From Aptenodytes patagonicus (Eukaryota; Chordata; Aves; Sphenisciformes; Spheniscidae): DNA of 64,000 nucleotides. The DNA lies in NCBI RefSeq assembly GCF_965638725.1, contig NC_134949.1, positions 76,352,017-76,416,016 on the forward strand. The letters are read 5' to 3'. The notes beneath the pieces are model-generated. The model was not told where the DNA came from. It was given only the letters and a program-made list of their open reading frames with translations, and searched no databases. Position numbers and translations under genes: made by a program. Shown here in pieces: positions 27,001-34,984 of the stretch (position 1 is its first letter; each line of letters opens with the position of its first letter).

Positions 27001-30000
27001 AGTAACTATTGGGTATGAACTAACTTTTGCCTCAAGCTTTTCCATCTGCTCTTGTTCAATTCTCTCCTTTTCCAGTCTTGCTGCTTCTTCTTGTTGAGCT
27101 TGCAATCGGGCTTCCTCTGAAGATTGGGAAATATATCAAGAGCATAATTATATTTTGCTTAATAAAACCAGACAAATTTTTTATTAGCTGTAATAACAAA
27201 ATAACCATAATAATGAGCAACACAAAGATGTATCTTACATTGCACAGAAATCTTCCAAATGAGCCAAACTACTTTGAATCATAGTACTAAAACACATTAA
27301 CTATGGTGCTACCCCTATCAGCCTGTGACAATACAAGTGGAGACAAGGATCAGCAAGCCCTCTTTTCCTCCCCAGAAACAGCAGCAGGAGTGCCCTCTCC
27401 CTTTATCTACAGCTTGAACAGGCCCAGGTTCTCAGTCCAATGTCTGTGGTGAAACCGCCTGAGTGGTTCAGTCCCAAGTTAGACTTCTCCTTTCCTACAG
27501 CCTTTGGTGGGTACCTCCATCTTATAGTAACTTCTTCACTGAAATCCTCTTCAGGATCAGTTACTCCTGATCACAGTTGTTTGGTTTTTTTTTTTCTTTG
27601 CTGCCACAGGGACTAGAAAATCAGAGAGGATGTGAAAATTAAAATTGATTTCAACCTCTAAGCCTTCAGCTTAAGGTAGCACAGCCTATGCATCAATCCA
27701 GATGTTCCCAAACAGTGGCTTGAATGTCACTGCCTACATGCAAATCACTTCAGATATATCTGTGTTGCACAGAGGCGAGAGCAATGGCAGTTCCCAAATC
27801 TGCCTGTACTCACCTGAGCCATTACCCCCATCCACAGAGGTTACTAGTGATTAGTAGTCACTTACTATTACTAGCAGTCATAGCATGCCCAAATCCCCAC
27901 CAGGATGGATTAATGGCGGAAAGGGAAGCAGAAGAGATGGATCTGATGTTCAGACAGGGGTATCGAGTTGTGATACTGAACTGCAGAAGCAGACACATTC
28001 AGATGGTGAGGACAGGCAAGTCATGCAACTGGGATTTCATATTAAGGGATACAGTGATATACAATAGAAAGATCTTGAAGAAGTGGGTGGAGAATCACTC
28101 AGTAGAGACAGAAGAAGTAAACCCAAGCAAACTACACTTTAATCTATCCTAGTTTGTAGTCACTTTATCTGCTACCCCTTCAGAACACCAGCTAGCCCCC
28201 TGCCAACAGAAGTATTTTGTTGGCCTTTTTGGACAAGGAAGTCCTTTTCAGAGAATTTCTCTTGTCTACTGATAACTAGGCTTGAAAGGGGGAGGGGGGG
28301 AAGAAACCCACAAAACACTGCATTTCTAACTTGCTGAGAATATTTCAAAAGGTAATGGTAAGAGAGAAAAAAAAAATTAATTCTTCCAGCCACCCTCCTT
28401 CCCAAGTTCCTAATCACAGTAGAAGTAACTAGAGAAAAGAGTACAGCTCTGATAGAAAAGTGAGATGTGGGAGGTGGTAACAAGTAACACAGAATTTGGC
28501 CCACACAAGAAAAGAGGGATGAATCACCTGTATTTGTGAAATAGAGATAGATATCGGTGCACATATAGTTTGGGAGATTACTTTCTTCCATTTGTTTAAA
28601 TAAGTGATTTGTGCCATCACATTCCCTGTAAATGAAGTGCACAGTACCTTCCTCTTTCAGCCTCCTTTCTTCTTCTTCTTTCTGTAATCTCAGACGTTCA
28701 GCTTTGCTAACTTTCTTTTTGCCACCGGACTTAATGTTTGCAATAAATTAAAAGAAAACAAATGTCAGTATCACTTTAATATGCTTTGGGAGGTATTCAC
28801 CCTCTATAACTTTGCCCTTCTAATCTGATCCCTGTATTAAGAATTTGGACTCCCTACACAGTCAGTGAAGCCTCCAGAACGGCAATCCACATCCTGGACT
28901 CAATTTTCTTCTCATTTTCATGACGTAATATATGCTTTTTCAATTAATATATTATTCTATGCTAGACACTCCTGAACACGGCCACATTAGGAGAATATTA
29001 AAATCTCTTGTTTTAGTGTAGAAATTGAGTAACAGGTAGATCTGCTAAAAAGTAGATGTTACAACTTCAAACATTTTAGGAAATACTGGGAAATGTATTT
29101 TGGGACATAGGCAAGTCTGGCGTTTAGAAGTATCTAATTCACCAGACAACTAACAGAGAGTTCTCTTTTCTGTTGTAAAATCCTAACTGCAACTCAAGAC
29201 AGTTAACTGTTCAACCTCTAGAATATGTTATCCTAGAATAACTATGTTTTAAATTTGGGTTTCTCAGAAATTATCTTCCTTATCAGTTCTTTGCAGTCTG
29301 GGTATTCATTTTTAAAAAATAAAAGACAAGGTAAGTACCATGCAAAATCTACTGTCATGTAACAGATTAACCAAAACAGAACACTTATTTTTGTCCTGTA
29401 ATTCATAGATCCCTCACTGATGATACATACAAAAATTTGACAATTGGAGCTGTGCACATGAGGCCACCACGTTGCCTTCAAGAGACTTGAACAGCTAGGA
29501 TGTGGAAAGCATAATTCTCTTTGGATTTGAAGATGTTTGCTAATGGCCCCTCACTTTTTACCTCACCAGCGAAAAGAAAGATTCTTGGATGGGCTTTTAT
29601 TTTTTATTATAATTTTGTTTGGGTTTTGTGTTGACACAGTCTTGGGATGTTTAATCAAACGTGTAGGATCAGCACTGTCACTAGAAGACAGCACTTAAAG
29701 ACACACAAGAGGAAAACACTCATTTCCTGTTAATGCAGTAGCAAAAGCAGCCTAAGGTTGCAATCCTCACCAAGCACATAGTTACTAAGGACTAAATTAT
29801 CTTTATTCAGTTTTACTCAGCGTTTACACAGGTAACCCTGCCATTGTATTGCACGCATAATAAGCTCGCAGTCAACGTGCTTTGACTCCATCTGGGGTTG
29901 ATGGAATGATACCAGAGAGGAGTGCTCTTCCTGAAGGCAGGTGCTGTGAAGACAAGGCCTGAATACAACAGATTAAAAAAAAAAAAAAAGAGGGGGCGGG

Positions 30001-33000
30001 GGGAGGTGAGGGGGGCAGGGGGGAGAAAGATGGGCCAGGAAGTAAATCAAAACAAGTTTGTGGAGCTTGTAAAGACAAGGAGGCTGATTTTGTACTGAAC
30101 TGCAAAATTAATTCACAGCCAACACTATTGTTTATAAGTGGGACAGATAAGGCTATTTTTTTTGCACATGTGAGAAAATAAACCATGGTATTCTGCACAG
30201 GCTCCAGCATACGGAAAAAACAAAGAGTGACAGCAGCCTAAACTAAGGTTGAAAGCAAAGGTATGGATGACAAAAGACAAGATGTCAAGGAAAACGAATG
30301 ACTTGCATTTGGTGGTGTATCTACGTACTGGCTGAACAACGGTATTCTGCCACTGACACACACAGAGACTTAAATTAAACCAAACGTTTACTTTTTCAAA
30401 ACAGAGAAAATACGGAATGTAAATTGGTTCAGAGTGCGAGGCAATGTGAAAAGAGGAGGAGACACACCCTCTACCTAGGCATCTAACCTGGATGTCGCAC
30501 ATCAGAGCGCTGAATCCCAAGTCCCCATGCCATCACTGGTGAGAGACAAGGGCTTACAAGGATTCACTCAGGTAAGGTAAAACGACTAAACCAGTATGAG
30601 TTTCATCCACAGTGTCAGCAAGAGAATATAATTGGACGGTGTCACGATGTAAATAAACACTAAGGATCAAAGGCATGTGTTAGGAATCCAATCCTTCTCT
30701 TCCGCAGAGAAATAGGTACAGAATGGTACCAAACCAGCACAGTAGCATAGTGCCCATCCTGCAGAGGTGTAAATAAGGCAATAAAGAATGAGGTCCAACA
30801 AAGCTGACGGGGAGAGGCAACAAAAGAGGACTTAAGTCCAGACAGTTGCAAATGAACACGATGGTATAATGAAGTCTTCCTACCCACTCCACCCGAGTAT
30901 TCCTAATAATTTGGTAAATATTGTTACAAGTAATCCAATTGATAGGGAACTTAGAAATAATCAAGGAGAACCTTCGTGAAACATCACACAGTGTGTTACA
31001 AATACTGTTATTTCACATTTTGCTTCTGACTAGTCTATTTTCAGATACAAATAACCACTTGGAAAGCTATTCATTTTACACTACTTTGCATGGCAATAAA
31101 TATATACATAAATGTAACTTTGAATACAAAGGTTATCACGAAGCTTGAACAAAAACAATGGTGAAAATTTAGTGCCAACAACAAACGTACACCCGCCAGA
31201 GCTAGCGTGCATCTTATCACATTTGTTACCAAAGCATTTATTTGCAAATTTCTCCTAGAACAGAGTCAGTAAAAACCACAATTCTACCCATTAAGATTTC
31301 AGGGAAGAATCGATTCCTTCCAGTTCAGGGGAAAAAAAAAAAAAAAATCTTTGATTACTTTTCTTCCAGTGAAAATGGAAAACCTGCTTGTTTCAATTAC
31401 TTACAATCACTTTTTAGTCAACTTCTTTTCACATTCTTACAACTTAGCATAGCACTGAGAAATTGGAGATGCACAGTTATCCAAGGAATACATTTGAACG
31501 TGTTCTTTTTTGAGGGTGGGGTGGATAATTTCATTATCACTGAATTAAGAAAAATCCACGGGCATGAATTTATGCAATCCAGTTTCCCGTGGACTTCTGT
31601 CTGTTGTCTCCCCTACCCATCACGTTCTGTGTCCAGCTTGCGGCTCCAAGCCAGGACACTGGCTCTCCAGCCGGACATTCGCCGCCAAGCAAAACACACA
31701 GCGGCTGCGCTCGCCATCTTCTCTCTAGCAGTTCTGCAGGAACACGACTCAGCCTCCTCGCAAAAGGCACATAAGCTTAGTGTCCTGGAGACGCCTGTTC
31801 CTCTTTCAAATTTGATTGAGCCTGACCAACTGGCTCAGAAGAAATACAGATTAAAAAACAAAAAACCCCCACCTTTTTCTTTTTAAAAAGCACATCTGCA
31901 TACAATTATGGTGTCACAGCACCTTTATTATGGCAGAACCTCTTAAAAATAATGTTTTGTAGACATCAAGTCCAGAAGTAACTGATGCTTACTTTAATTT
32001 CAGTATGAAGTGCTTTGTAATTTTACTCATATAATTTCCAAAATAACAGAACTGTCCTTGCACACTATCTAAATTAACACTGCAAGGGTCAAAATGCTGT
32101 ATGTGAACTAGAGCATGTTTCTGCCTACCTACCTTTTTCTTCTTTTTTGGACCCTAGAAGATCATGGGGGAAAAAAAAAAAAAGGAAAGTGAGCATCAGA
32201 GAACAGGGTATCAAGTGTAAAGTAATAACTAGAAAATACAACCATTCTGTAAAATTAGATGAGATTAACTGACAATAATTTCGATATTGCAGAAAATTAG
32301 CCACCAGCACATGACTCCGGACCACCATAATTTATCAGGCTAGATTACACTTATGGTTATAGAAGTATATCTATTTATTCCCACTGTTAAAAAATTAATG
32401 TACATCAAATAGGTGATTTAGTCCAAGACATAATTTAGTCAAAAAATGTTTTCAGTGTTTTCTGAACTCATCAACTGCATGCTATTCCTAATAACACTAA
32501 ATTACATCATGCGATGACCTAAAAGAACACAGAAACACCATCGAGTCTTTTGTCGTTCATGGGGAAACTGCACATGAAGTGAAGAAATGTAATTAGGGGA
32601 CTTCTCCAAACGACTACAGGAAATAAGAACAGGTTCTAGAAAGCCAAACGCCTAACGGCAAATCCCTTATTCGATTTACCAAGCAATTACCTTTTTTGTG
32701 CAACGACTAAGTATTGCCACGTGAATTTTTGTAACTTCAGGGTGACCGATTACCCACTCGAGCACATTCCCTACGGGGTGGAGAAAGGGGAAGAAGGCGA
32801 AGAGGAGAGGCTGTGCACGGGAACGCAGGGAAGTTTGGTACGGCAGAGCGATTCTGGCAACAAAGCGTTAGTTACCTCCAAGCCGGGTTTCACGCTAAGC
32901 AGCCATAGGAAGAAACCGCAGCACGAGGAGTTAGATCGGGGGACTGCAGAAAAGCTAACATGCCCTTCAGGCGGTTTTTTCAGTCTTAAATCCGTTTTTC

Positions 33001-33417
33001 CATATACCGGTACCTCAGCAGCCCGTGCGGACTACTCGAGCCCAACCCTTACCCACTTCCCCACCTAATCAGCGCCTCGAGGCGCCCGTTACCGTTGCTC
33101 CTGCCTCCCCTCTTCAGCTGCAGGAGCTCAAAGCCCTGCGGCTACACCGGCACTAGCAAACCGCCCGGGCCCACCGCCCGGCCACGGGCCGCTGCCGCCC
33201 GCCCGCGGCAGCAGCCGAGGGCGCAGGGGCAGCTCCGCGGCCGTCCCCAGCAGGCCGCGCTCTCACCGCCGGCGCCGGCAGCTGGGTCACCCGAAGCGGG
33301 CGGCGGCAGCCCCGGCCCGCCGCGGTGCGGGCCCCCGGAACAAACCGCCCTCACGGGGAGACGCCCCGGGCCGCCCGCCGCCGCCCGCCGCCGCCGCCCC
33401 CGGCCCGCTCTCACCAT
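5772..33417 (-). CDS. DNAI7: DNAI7 (CASC1/CFAP94), complete coding region in 17 exons
   Basis: Dynein axonemal intermediate chain 7, an axonemal protein linked to inner-arm dynein in motile cilia; in mammals it was first named as a lung-cancer susceptibility candidate. Exons, 5' to 3' on the minus strand: 33417-33415, 32153-32133, 28729-28648, 27116-27025, 25807-25706, 21568-21431, 19485-19339, 18160-18057, 16580-16301, 14485-14383, 10545-10379, 9407-9263, 8471-8257, 8063-7884, 7545-7387, 7153-7040, 6047-5772. They total 2328 nt (775 aa plus stop), every junction in phase. Residues 1-100 are a Lys/Glu-rich coiled coil (Casc1 N-terminal domain; [13 protein letters not shown] is diagnostic). 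An acidic linker follows near 296-312, then the C-terminal Casc1 domain ([40 protein letters not shown]). Slightly longer than the mammalian protein as I recall it (about 716 aa). It shares a divergent promoter with ETFRF1. Confidence 0.94.
6048..7039 (-). other. DNAI7 intron 16
   Basis: No gene or known repeat recognised. Short open frames here have no coding character. Confidence 0.85.
7040..7153 (-). CDS. DNAI7: DNAI7 coding exon 16
   Basis: 114 nt, phase 0. Acceptor ATTACAG, donor AAG|GTTTGT. Reads [20 protein letters not shown] then [14 protein letters not shown]. Confidence 0.93.
7387..7545 (-). CDS. DNAI7: DNAI7 coding exon 15
   Basis: 159 nt, phase 0. The acceptor is the AG before TGTATG, because the next AG (TCTTCAG|TAG) would open with a stop. 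Reads [20 protein letters not shown] and [20 protein letters not shown]. Confidence 0.9.
7546..7883 (-). other. DNAI7 intron 14
   Basis: 338 bp; nothing recognised. Confidence 0.85.
7884..8063 (-). CDS. DNAI7: DNAI7 coding exon 14
   Basis: 180 nt, phase 0 at both ends. Acceptor AATTTCAG, donor CAG|GTAACC. Reads [20 protein letters not shown] and [20 protein letters not shown]. Confidence 0.9.
8257..8471 (-). CDS. DNAI7: DNAI7 coding exon 13
   Basis: 215 nt, acceptor TGTAAAG, donor AAG|GTACTG. Core of the C-terminal domain: [50 protein letters not shown]. Confidence 0.95.
8472..9262 (-). other. DNAI7 intron 12
   Basis: AT-rich; nothing recognised. Confidence 0.85.
9263..9407 (-). CDS. DNAI7: DNAI7 coding exon 12
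   Basis: 145 nt, acceptor GCCAAAG, donor CAG|GTAGG. Reads [20 protein letters not shown] then [20 protein letters not shown]: start of the Casc1 C-terminal domain. Confidence 0.94.
9408..10378 (-). other. DNAI7 intron 11
   Basis: Nothing recognised beyond short A and T tracts. Confidence 0.85.
10379..10545 (-). CDS. DNAI7: DNAI7 coding exon 11
   Basis: 167 nt, acceptor TTTTTTAG, donor GAG|GTAGGT. Ends in the conserved [20 protein letters not shown] and DWSMVE. The large CR1 lies in the intron just upstream. Confidence 0.93.
10546..14382 (-). other. DNAI7 intron 10, carrying the large CR1
   Basis: 3.8 kb. A CR1 fills 12219-13740. Flanks are AT-rich: a (TA)n patch near 11107-11125, (TG)n near 11332-11345, and a degenerate ATAAA/TACAT-rich tract at 14060-14160. 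No gene other than the CR1 frame. Confidence 0.85.
12219..13740 (-). mobile_element. CR1 LINE, 5'-truncated, with nearly intact reverse-transcriptase frame
   Basis: On the minus strand an open frame of 438 codons (12418-13734) covers most of the CR1 ORF2 reverse transcriptase. Visible blocks: [35 protein letters not shown] (motif A), [19 protein letters not shown] (motif B), [10 protein letters not shown] (motif C with the catalytic DD), then the C-terminal region [20 protein letters not shown]. Compared with the copy at 23263-23960, one extra base at about 12420-12421 shifts the frame and gives the early stop after RKNLFT; the family tail [11 protein letters not shown]... follows out of frame. 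The 3' end carries the ATTCTATGAT-type repeats. It lacks the 5' UTR, ORF1 and the endonuclease part of ORF2, so it is not autonomous. Inserted in the same orientation as DNAI7. Confidence 0.93.
14383..14485 (-). CDS. DNAI7: DNAI7 coding exon 10
   Basis: 103 nt, acceptor TTATATAG, donor AAG|GTATTT (weak beyond GTA). Polar, acidic linker [20 protein letters not shown]...DIPSQ. Phase 1 end matches exon 11. Confidence 0.87.
14486..16300 (-). other. DNAI7 intron 9
   Basis: 1.8 kb; purine-rich on the plus strand at 15236-15480. No gene or transposon recognised. Confidence 0.8.
16301..16580 (-). CDS. DNAI7: DNAI7 coding exon 9
   Basis: 280 nt, acceptor TGTTTACAG, donor AAG|GTAGGT. Reads [20 protein letters not shown]...[14 protein letters not shown], then an acidic low-complexity linker, [15 protein letters not shown]. 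Confidence 0.93.
16581..18056 (-). other. DNAI7 intron 8
   Basis: 1.5 kb. Contains a (TA)n-(CA)n microsatellite at 17809-17836. No gene recognised. Confidence 0.8.
17809..17836. repeat. (TA)n(CA)n microsatellite
   Basis: Alternating TA dinucleotides pass directly into CA dinucleotides. Confidence 0.9.
18057..18160 (-). CDS. DNAI7: DNAI7 coding exon 8
   Basis: 104 nt, acceptor TTTGTAG. Reads [20 protein letters not shown]...[12 protein letters not shown] placed the donor at AAG|GTACAG because it alone keeps the frame into exon 9 (KKKVRFKNHMF). A competing GTAAGG five bases upstream would shift the frame. Confidence 0.82.
18161..19338 (-). other. DNAI7 intron 7
   Basis: AT-rich; holds an imperfect 21-bp tandem repeat at 19186-19226. 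No gene. Confidence 0.85.
19186..19226. repeat. short tandem duplication, two 20-bp copies
   Basis: ATTTGGAAACTCAAATACTA at 19186-19205 and the same with one change (CTG for CTC) at 19207-19226, separated by one base. Confidence 0.85.
19339..19485 (-). CDS. DNAI7: DNAI7 coding exon 7
   Basis: 147 nt, phase 0. Acceptor TTCTAG; donor AAA|GTAAGT, immediately repeated as GTAAGTAAG. Reads [20 protein letters not shown]... Confidence 0.93.
19486..21430 (-). other. DNAI7 intron 6
   Basis: 1.9 kb with a 23-A homopolymer at 21339-21361. The open frames at 20309-20888 on both strands show no family features. Confidence 0.8.
21431..21568 (-). CDS. DNAI7: DNAI7 coding exon 6
   Basis: 138 nt, phase 0. 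Acceptor TCCTGTAG, donor AAT|GTAAGT. Reads [20 protein letters not shown]..., a conserved Trp/Tyr-rich segment. Confidence 0.93.
23263..23960 (+). mobile_element. CR1 LINE 3' fragment (young copy)
   Basis: 5'-truncated copy starting in the [20 protein letters not shown] region. The frame is broken near 23405-23430 (an altered, longer stretch at CTGTACGTGGGGCACTGG), then open as 147 codons (23428-23871) through [20 protein letters not shown] and [20 protein letters not shown] to the natural ORF2 stop. It ends with ATTCTATGATTCTATGATTT. High identity to the copy at 12219-13740. Confidence 0.94.
24305..24885 (+). mobile_element. old, diverged CR1 fragment
   Basis: Degraded CR1 3' region recognised by TGAGGCCACATCTGGAGTGC, TTTTGGGTCCCTCAATACAA, a later segment resembling the SLEVFK end, and a terminal CTATCCTATGATTCTA. 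Many substitutions and small indels; no open frame. Left edge approximate. Confidence 0.8.
25706..25807 (-). CDS. DNAI7: DNAI7 coding exon 5
   Basis: 102 nt, phase 0 at both ends. Acceptor AAACAG, donor AAG|GTAAG. Reads [20 protein letters not shown]... and ends in a Trp-containing segment, [12 protein letters not shown]. Confidence 0.93.
25808..27024 (-). other. DNAI7 intron 4
   Basis: AT-rich, with short TA, CA and T tracts (25812-25828, 26291-26304, 26395-26405) and three tandem copies of a 10-bp unit (TTCCTCTACA-like) near 26867-26895. Confidence 0.82.
27025..27116 (-). CDS. DNAI7: DNAI7 coding exon 4
   Basis: 92 nt, acceptor TCTTCAG, donor AAA|GTTAGT. Charged coiled coil [20 protein letters not shown]... 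Confidence 0.92.
27117..28647 (-). other. DNAI7 intron 3
   Basis: No gene or recognised transposon. A 142-codon open frame (27724-28152, +) lacks any family feature and is probably chance. Confidence 0.8.
28648..28729 (-). CDS. DNAI7: DNAI7 coding exon 3
   Basis: 82 nt, acceptor ACATTAAG, donor AAG|GTACTG. Reads [20 protein letters not shown], the signature start of the Casc1 N-terminal domain. Confidence 0.92.
28730..32132 (-). other. DNAI7 intron 2
   Basis: 3.4 kb. Contains an A-tract followed by a strong G-rich stretch (29988-30026). A locally GC-richer patch at 31580-31760 has open frames on both strands but no recognisable protein. Confidence 0.8.
29988..30026 (+). repeat. G-rich tract, potential G-quadruplex
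   Basis: Several runs of five or more G separated by one to several bases on the plus strand, after a 14-A run; this is the template strand for DNAI7. Confidence 0.75.
32133..32153 (-). CDS. DNAI7: DNAI7 coding exon 2, 21-nt microexon
   Basis: Acceptor CTTCTAG, seven codons GPKKKKK, donor AAG|GTAGGT. Phase 0 at both ends, so skipping it would keep the reading frame. It supplies the basic N-terminus. Confidence 0.8.
32154..33414 (-). other. DNAI7 intron 1
   Basis: Becomes CpG-rich from about 33070 toward the promoter. Open frames at its GC-rich end follow from base composition. Confidence 0.82.
33415..33417 (-). CDS. DNAI7: DNAI7 coding exon 1 (start codon only)
   Basis: The ATG sits in GCGCCATG|GTGAGAG, so the start codon is exactly the last three bases of exon 1 and the donor follows at once. 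Chosen because the next exons (GPKKKKK, then [13 protein letters not shown]) follow in phase 0. The rest of exon 1 is GC-rich 5' UTR of unknown length. Confidence 0.75.
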
Positions 33418-33428
33418 GGCGCCGCCGC

Positions 33429-33442
33429 GTTGCCTCGGCGAC
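33429..33442 (+). promoter_or_regulatory. RFX X-box-like motif
   Basis: GTTGCC-TC-GGCGAC against the consensus GTNRCC N0-3 RGYAAC: one mismatch (G for A in the second half). RFX factors drive ciliary genes, which fits DNAI7, whose start codon is 12 bp away. Confidence 0.6.
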
Positions 33443-33471
33443 CAGCCCCTCCTCCCGCGTGCTCGCCGCCG

Positions 33472-33476
33472 CCAAT
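33472..33476 (+). promoter_or_regulatory. CCAAT box
   Basis: GCCGCCAATCGCG in the divergent promoter core, about 55 bp from the DNAI7 start codon; a candidate NF-Y site. Confidence 0.55.
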
Positions 33477-33590
33477 CGCGTCCTCCCTCCCACTGCCCCG
33501 CCCCGCCCCTAGGCGCAGCCGTGCTGCCGCCCGCCCCCGGCCGGCCGGCCGGGAGAAGGGCGGTGCCTCCCGTTACGGCTTTGCCGTAAA

Positions 33591-33614
33591 GCGGCGCGGC
33601 GCGGCGCGGCGCGG
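33591..33614. repeat. GCGGC-type short tandem repeat
   Basis: About five tandem copies of a 5-bp GC-only unit directly before the likely ETFRF1 exon 1 donor. Confidence 0.8.
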
Positions 33615-33619
33615 AGCTG
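33591..33619 (+). other. ETFRF1: candidate 3' end of ETFRF1 non-coding exon 1
   Basis: GGAGCTG|GTGAGACG is a good donor at the right place and strand for the ETFRF1 5' UTR exon. The upstream start is not defined by sequence; this is inference. Confidence 0.45.
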
Positions 33620-34338
33620 GTGAGACGCTGACCTTGTCCTTCTCCCCCCGCCCCGCGGGCGCCGGCCGGGGAGGGTCGGGGGTCGTGCGTGTGAGGGCGC
33701 CGGGGGTACAGGGCAGGGCGACGGGCACCGGCCCCCCGCGGGCAAAGCGGGGGGGAGGCGGCAGCCCGAGGGGACGGCCCCCGGCCCCGCCGGGCCTCCG
33801 GGAGGCCAGCCGGTTCCCCCTGCGGCAGGAGCGCCGTCCGCAGAAGCCAGGTCTGATTCCGGTTGCTTTTGTTTACAAAAACAGAAATAGGTTTCCTTTG
33901 TTACTACCGCATTTTTTTATGGTTTTACGTTACGTTTTGCCGGTATGCGCTAGCCTCAATTCGTAATGCACTTCAGCGGTTTAAAAAAAGCAAAATTCAT
34001 GAACGCGGAAGTTGCAGGAATTCCTACAGTTGTCTCTTTTTTTTATTTTTTTTATATAGCTATATATTTACCACCGTATGTCTATATACGCACGTGTATA
34101 TAGATACAAATGCTTCCGTAGCAGACCAGGGACAAAGAAGCTGCCGGGCTAGGAGCCAGGTAGAAAACCGTAAGCACGTGAGAAAGCAGCCGATGAACAG
34201 CACGAAGATAAAGAAGTGTTAGGGCAGCTGAAAGGCTCTGGAGGTTTCTTGTTTTATGTTTGAGACGAGGACAGATGGAAGGGGAGAAGAGAAAGAGAAG
34301 CTAAATGGAAACAAAAATTAAAAGAAGCCAAAAGCAGA

Positions 34339-34372
<34 letters not shown>

Positions 34373-34552
34373 ATAACAGAGCGGACAGGGCTCAGTAAGA
34401 GAAAGGAGTCTGGTTAGAAGCTGTGCGGTTCCTGTGGAGGATGAGGCTGGGATTTACTGACTCCCACGGGAGGCTAATGTCAAACTGATTGTTCTTCAGG
34501 TTAAAAAAAAAAAAAAATCAGACGAGACTAAAGAGTTCACTGAAATGTGAGA
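33620..34552 (+). other. ETFRF1 first intron / 5' region
   Basis: GC-rich to about 33850, then AT-rich. (AG)n at 34339-34361 and an A-tract at 34503-34517. The acceptor of the coding exon is not clearly placed; part of this stretch just before 34553 is 5' UTR. Confidence 0.7.
34339..34361. repeat. (AG)n microsatellite
   Basis: Eleven or so AG dinucleotides in a row. Confidence 0.9.
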
Positions 34553-34597
34553 ATGGCCAGTTCTTTAAGAGGGGAAGTGTTGAATCTATACAAAAAT
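34553..34597 (+). CDS. ETFRF1: ETFRF1 coding exon 1
   Basis: Start ATG at 34553, context GAGAATGG. Fifteen codons ending LYKN, donor AAT|GTAAGT, phase 0. Confidence 0.94.
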
Positions 34598-34914
34598 GTA
34601 AGTGTCTTAAATGCCACGAGCACTTTTCTTAACTAGACAAAACCCTTACACTGTGCACCTGATCTATTAAAAAAAAAAAATCTTTTTTTTTTTTCAAGCT
34701 GCTGTACCTTGGAAGGGAGTATCCCAAAGGAGCAGACTACTTTAGAAGCCGTTTGAAAGCAGCTTTTCTAAAAAATAAAGATGTGAAAGATCCTGAAAAA
34801 ATAAAGCAACTAATTGCACGAGGAGAATTTGTTATAAAAGAGTTGGAGGCTTTGTACTTTCTCAGAAAATACAGAGCTCTGAAACAGCGCTACTACAGTG
34901 ATGACAATCAGTAA
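34553..34914 (+). CDS. ETFRF1: ETFRF1 (LYRM5), complete coding region in two exons
   Basis: Electron transfer flavoprotein regulatory factor 1, a small LYR-family protein of the mitochondrial matrix. It is known to bind ETF and displace its FAD, slowing electron flow from fatty-acid and amino-acid oxidation. Exons 34553-34597 and 34699-34914 join to 86 codons. Residues 1-15 are [15 protein letters not shown], with the LYR-type motif as L-Y-K. They are followed by [15 protein letters not shown], the helix [20 protein letters not shown], and [19 protein letters not shown]. Length is close to the mammalian protein (about 90 aa). The start is the ATG opening the conserved SLRGEVL block. Confidence 0.96.
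34699..34914 (+). CDS. ETFRF1: ETFRF1 coding exon 2
   Basis: Acceptor is a long T-tract plus CAAG. It codes 71 residues and the stop at 34912-34914, carrying the remainder of the three-helix LYR fold. Confidence 0.97.
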   Translation: MLYLGREYPKGADYFRSRLKAAFLKNKDVKDPEKIKQLIARGEFVIKELEALYFLRKYRALKQRYYSDDNQ

Positions 34915-34956
34915 CTGGTGCTAATGACTTGTCATGTAATGATACAAATCCATAAA

Positions 34957-34969
34957 AATAAACAATAAA
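34957..34969 (+). terminator. ETFRF1: ETFRF1 poly(A) signals
   Basis: Two AATAAA hexamers (34957-34962 and 34964-34969) about 45-50 nt after the stop, implying a very short 3' UTR. A further one near 35355 could serve a longer form. Confidence 0.75.
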
Positions 34970-34984
34970 AGAGCTGTAACCTCA

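Larger units (their letters stand above)
33070..33850. promoter_or_regulatory. CpG island and divergent DNAI7/ETFRF1 promoter
   Basis: Very high GC with many CpG, between the DNAI7 start (minus strand, 33417) and the ETFRF1 transcribed region (plus strand). The core between the two genes is about 100-200 bp. It holds a CCAAT (33472-33476), an X-box-like motif (33429-33442), a short inverted repeat (33573-33589) and a GCGGC repeat (about 33591-33614). No TATA box seen. Confidence 0.85.

Noticed and set aside
27724-28152. 142-codon plus-strand open frame in DNAI7 intron 3
   Set aside because: Irregular composition, no domain, no neighbouring exon; probably chance.
31242-31886. 214-codon plus-strand open frame in DNAI7 intron 2
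   Set aside because: Includes homopolymer Lys from an A-tract and no conserved motif; an overlapping antisense frame is equally open.
33095-33966. Long open frames in the DNAI7/ETFRF1 CpG island
   Set aside because: Same composition artefact; the ETFRF1 frame is clearly elsewhere (34553-34914).
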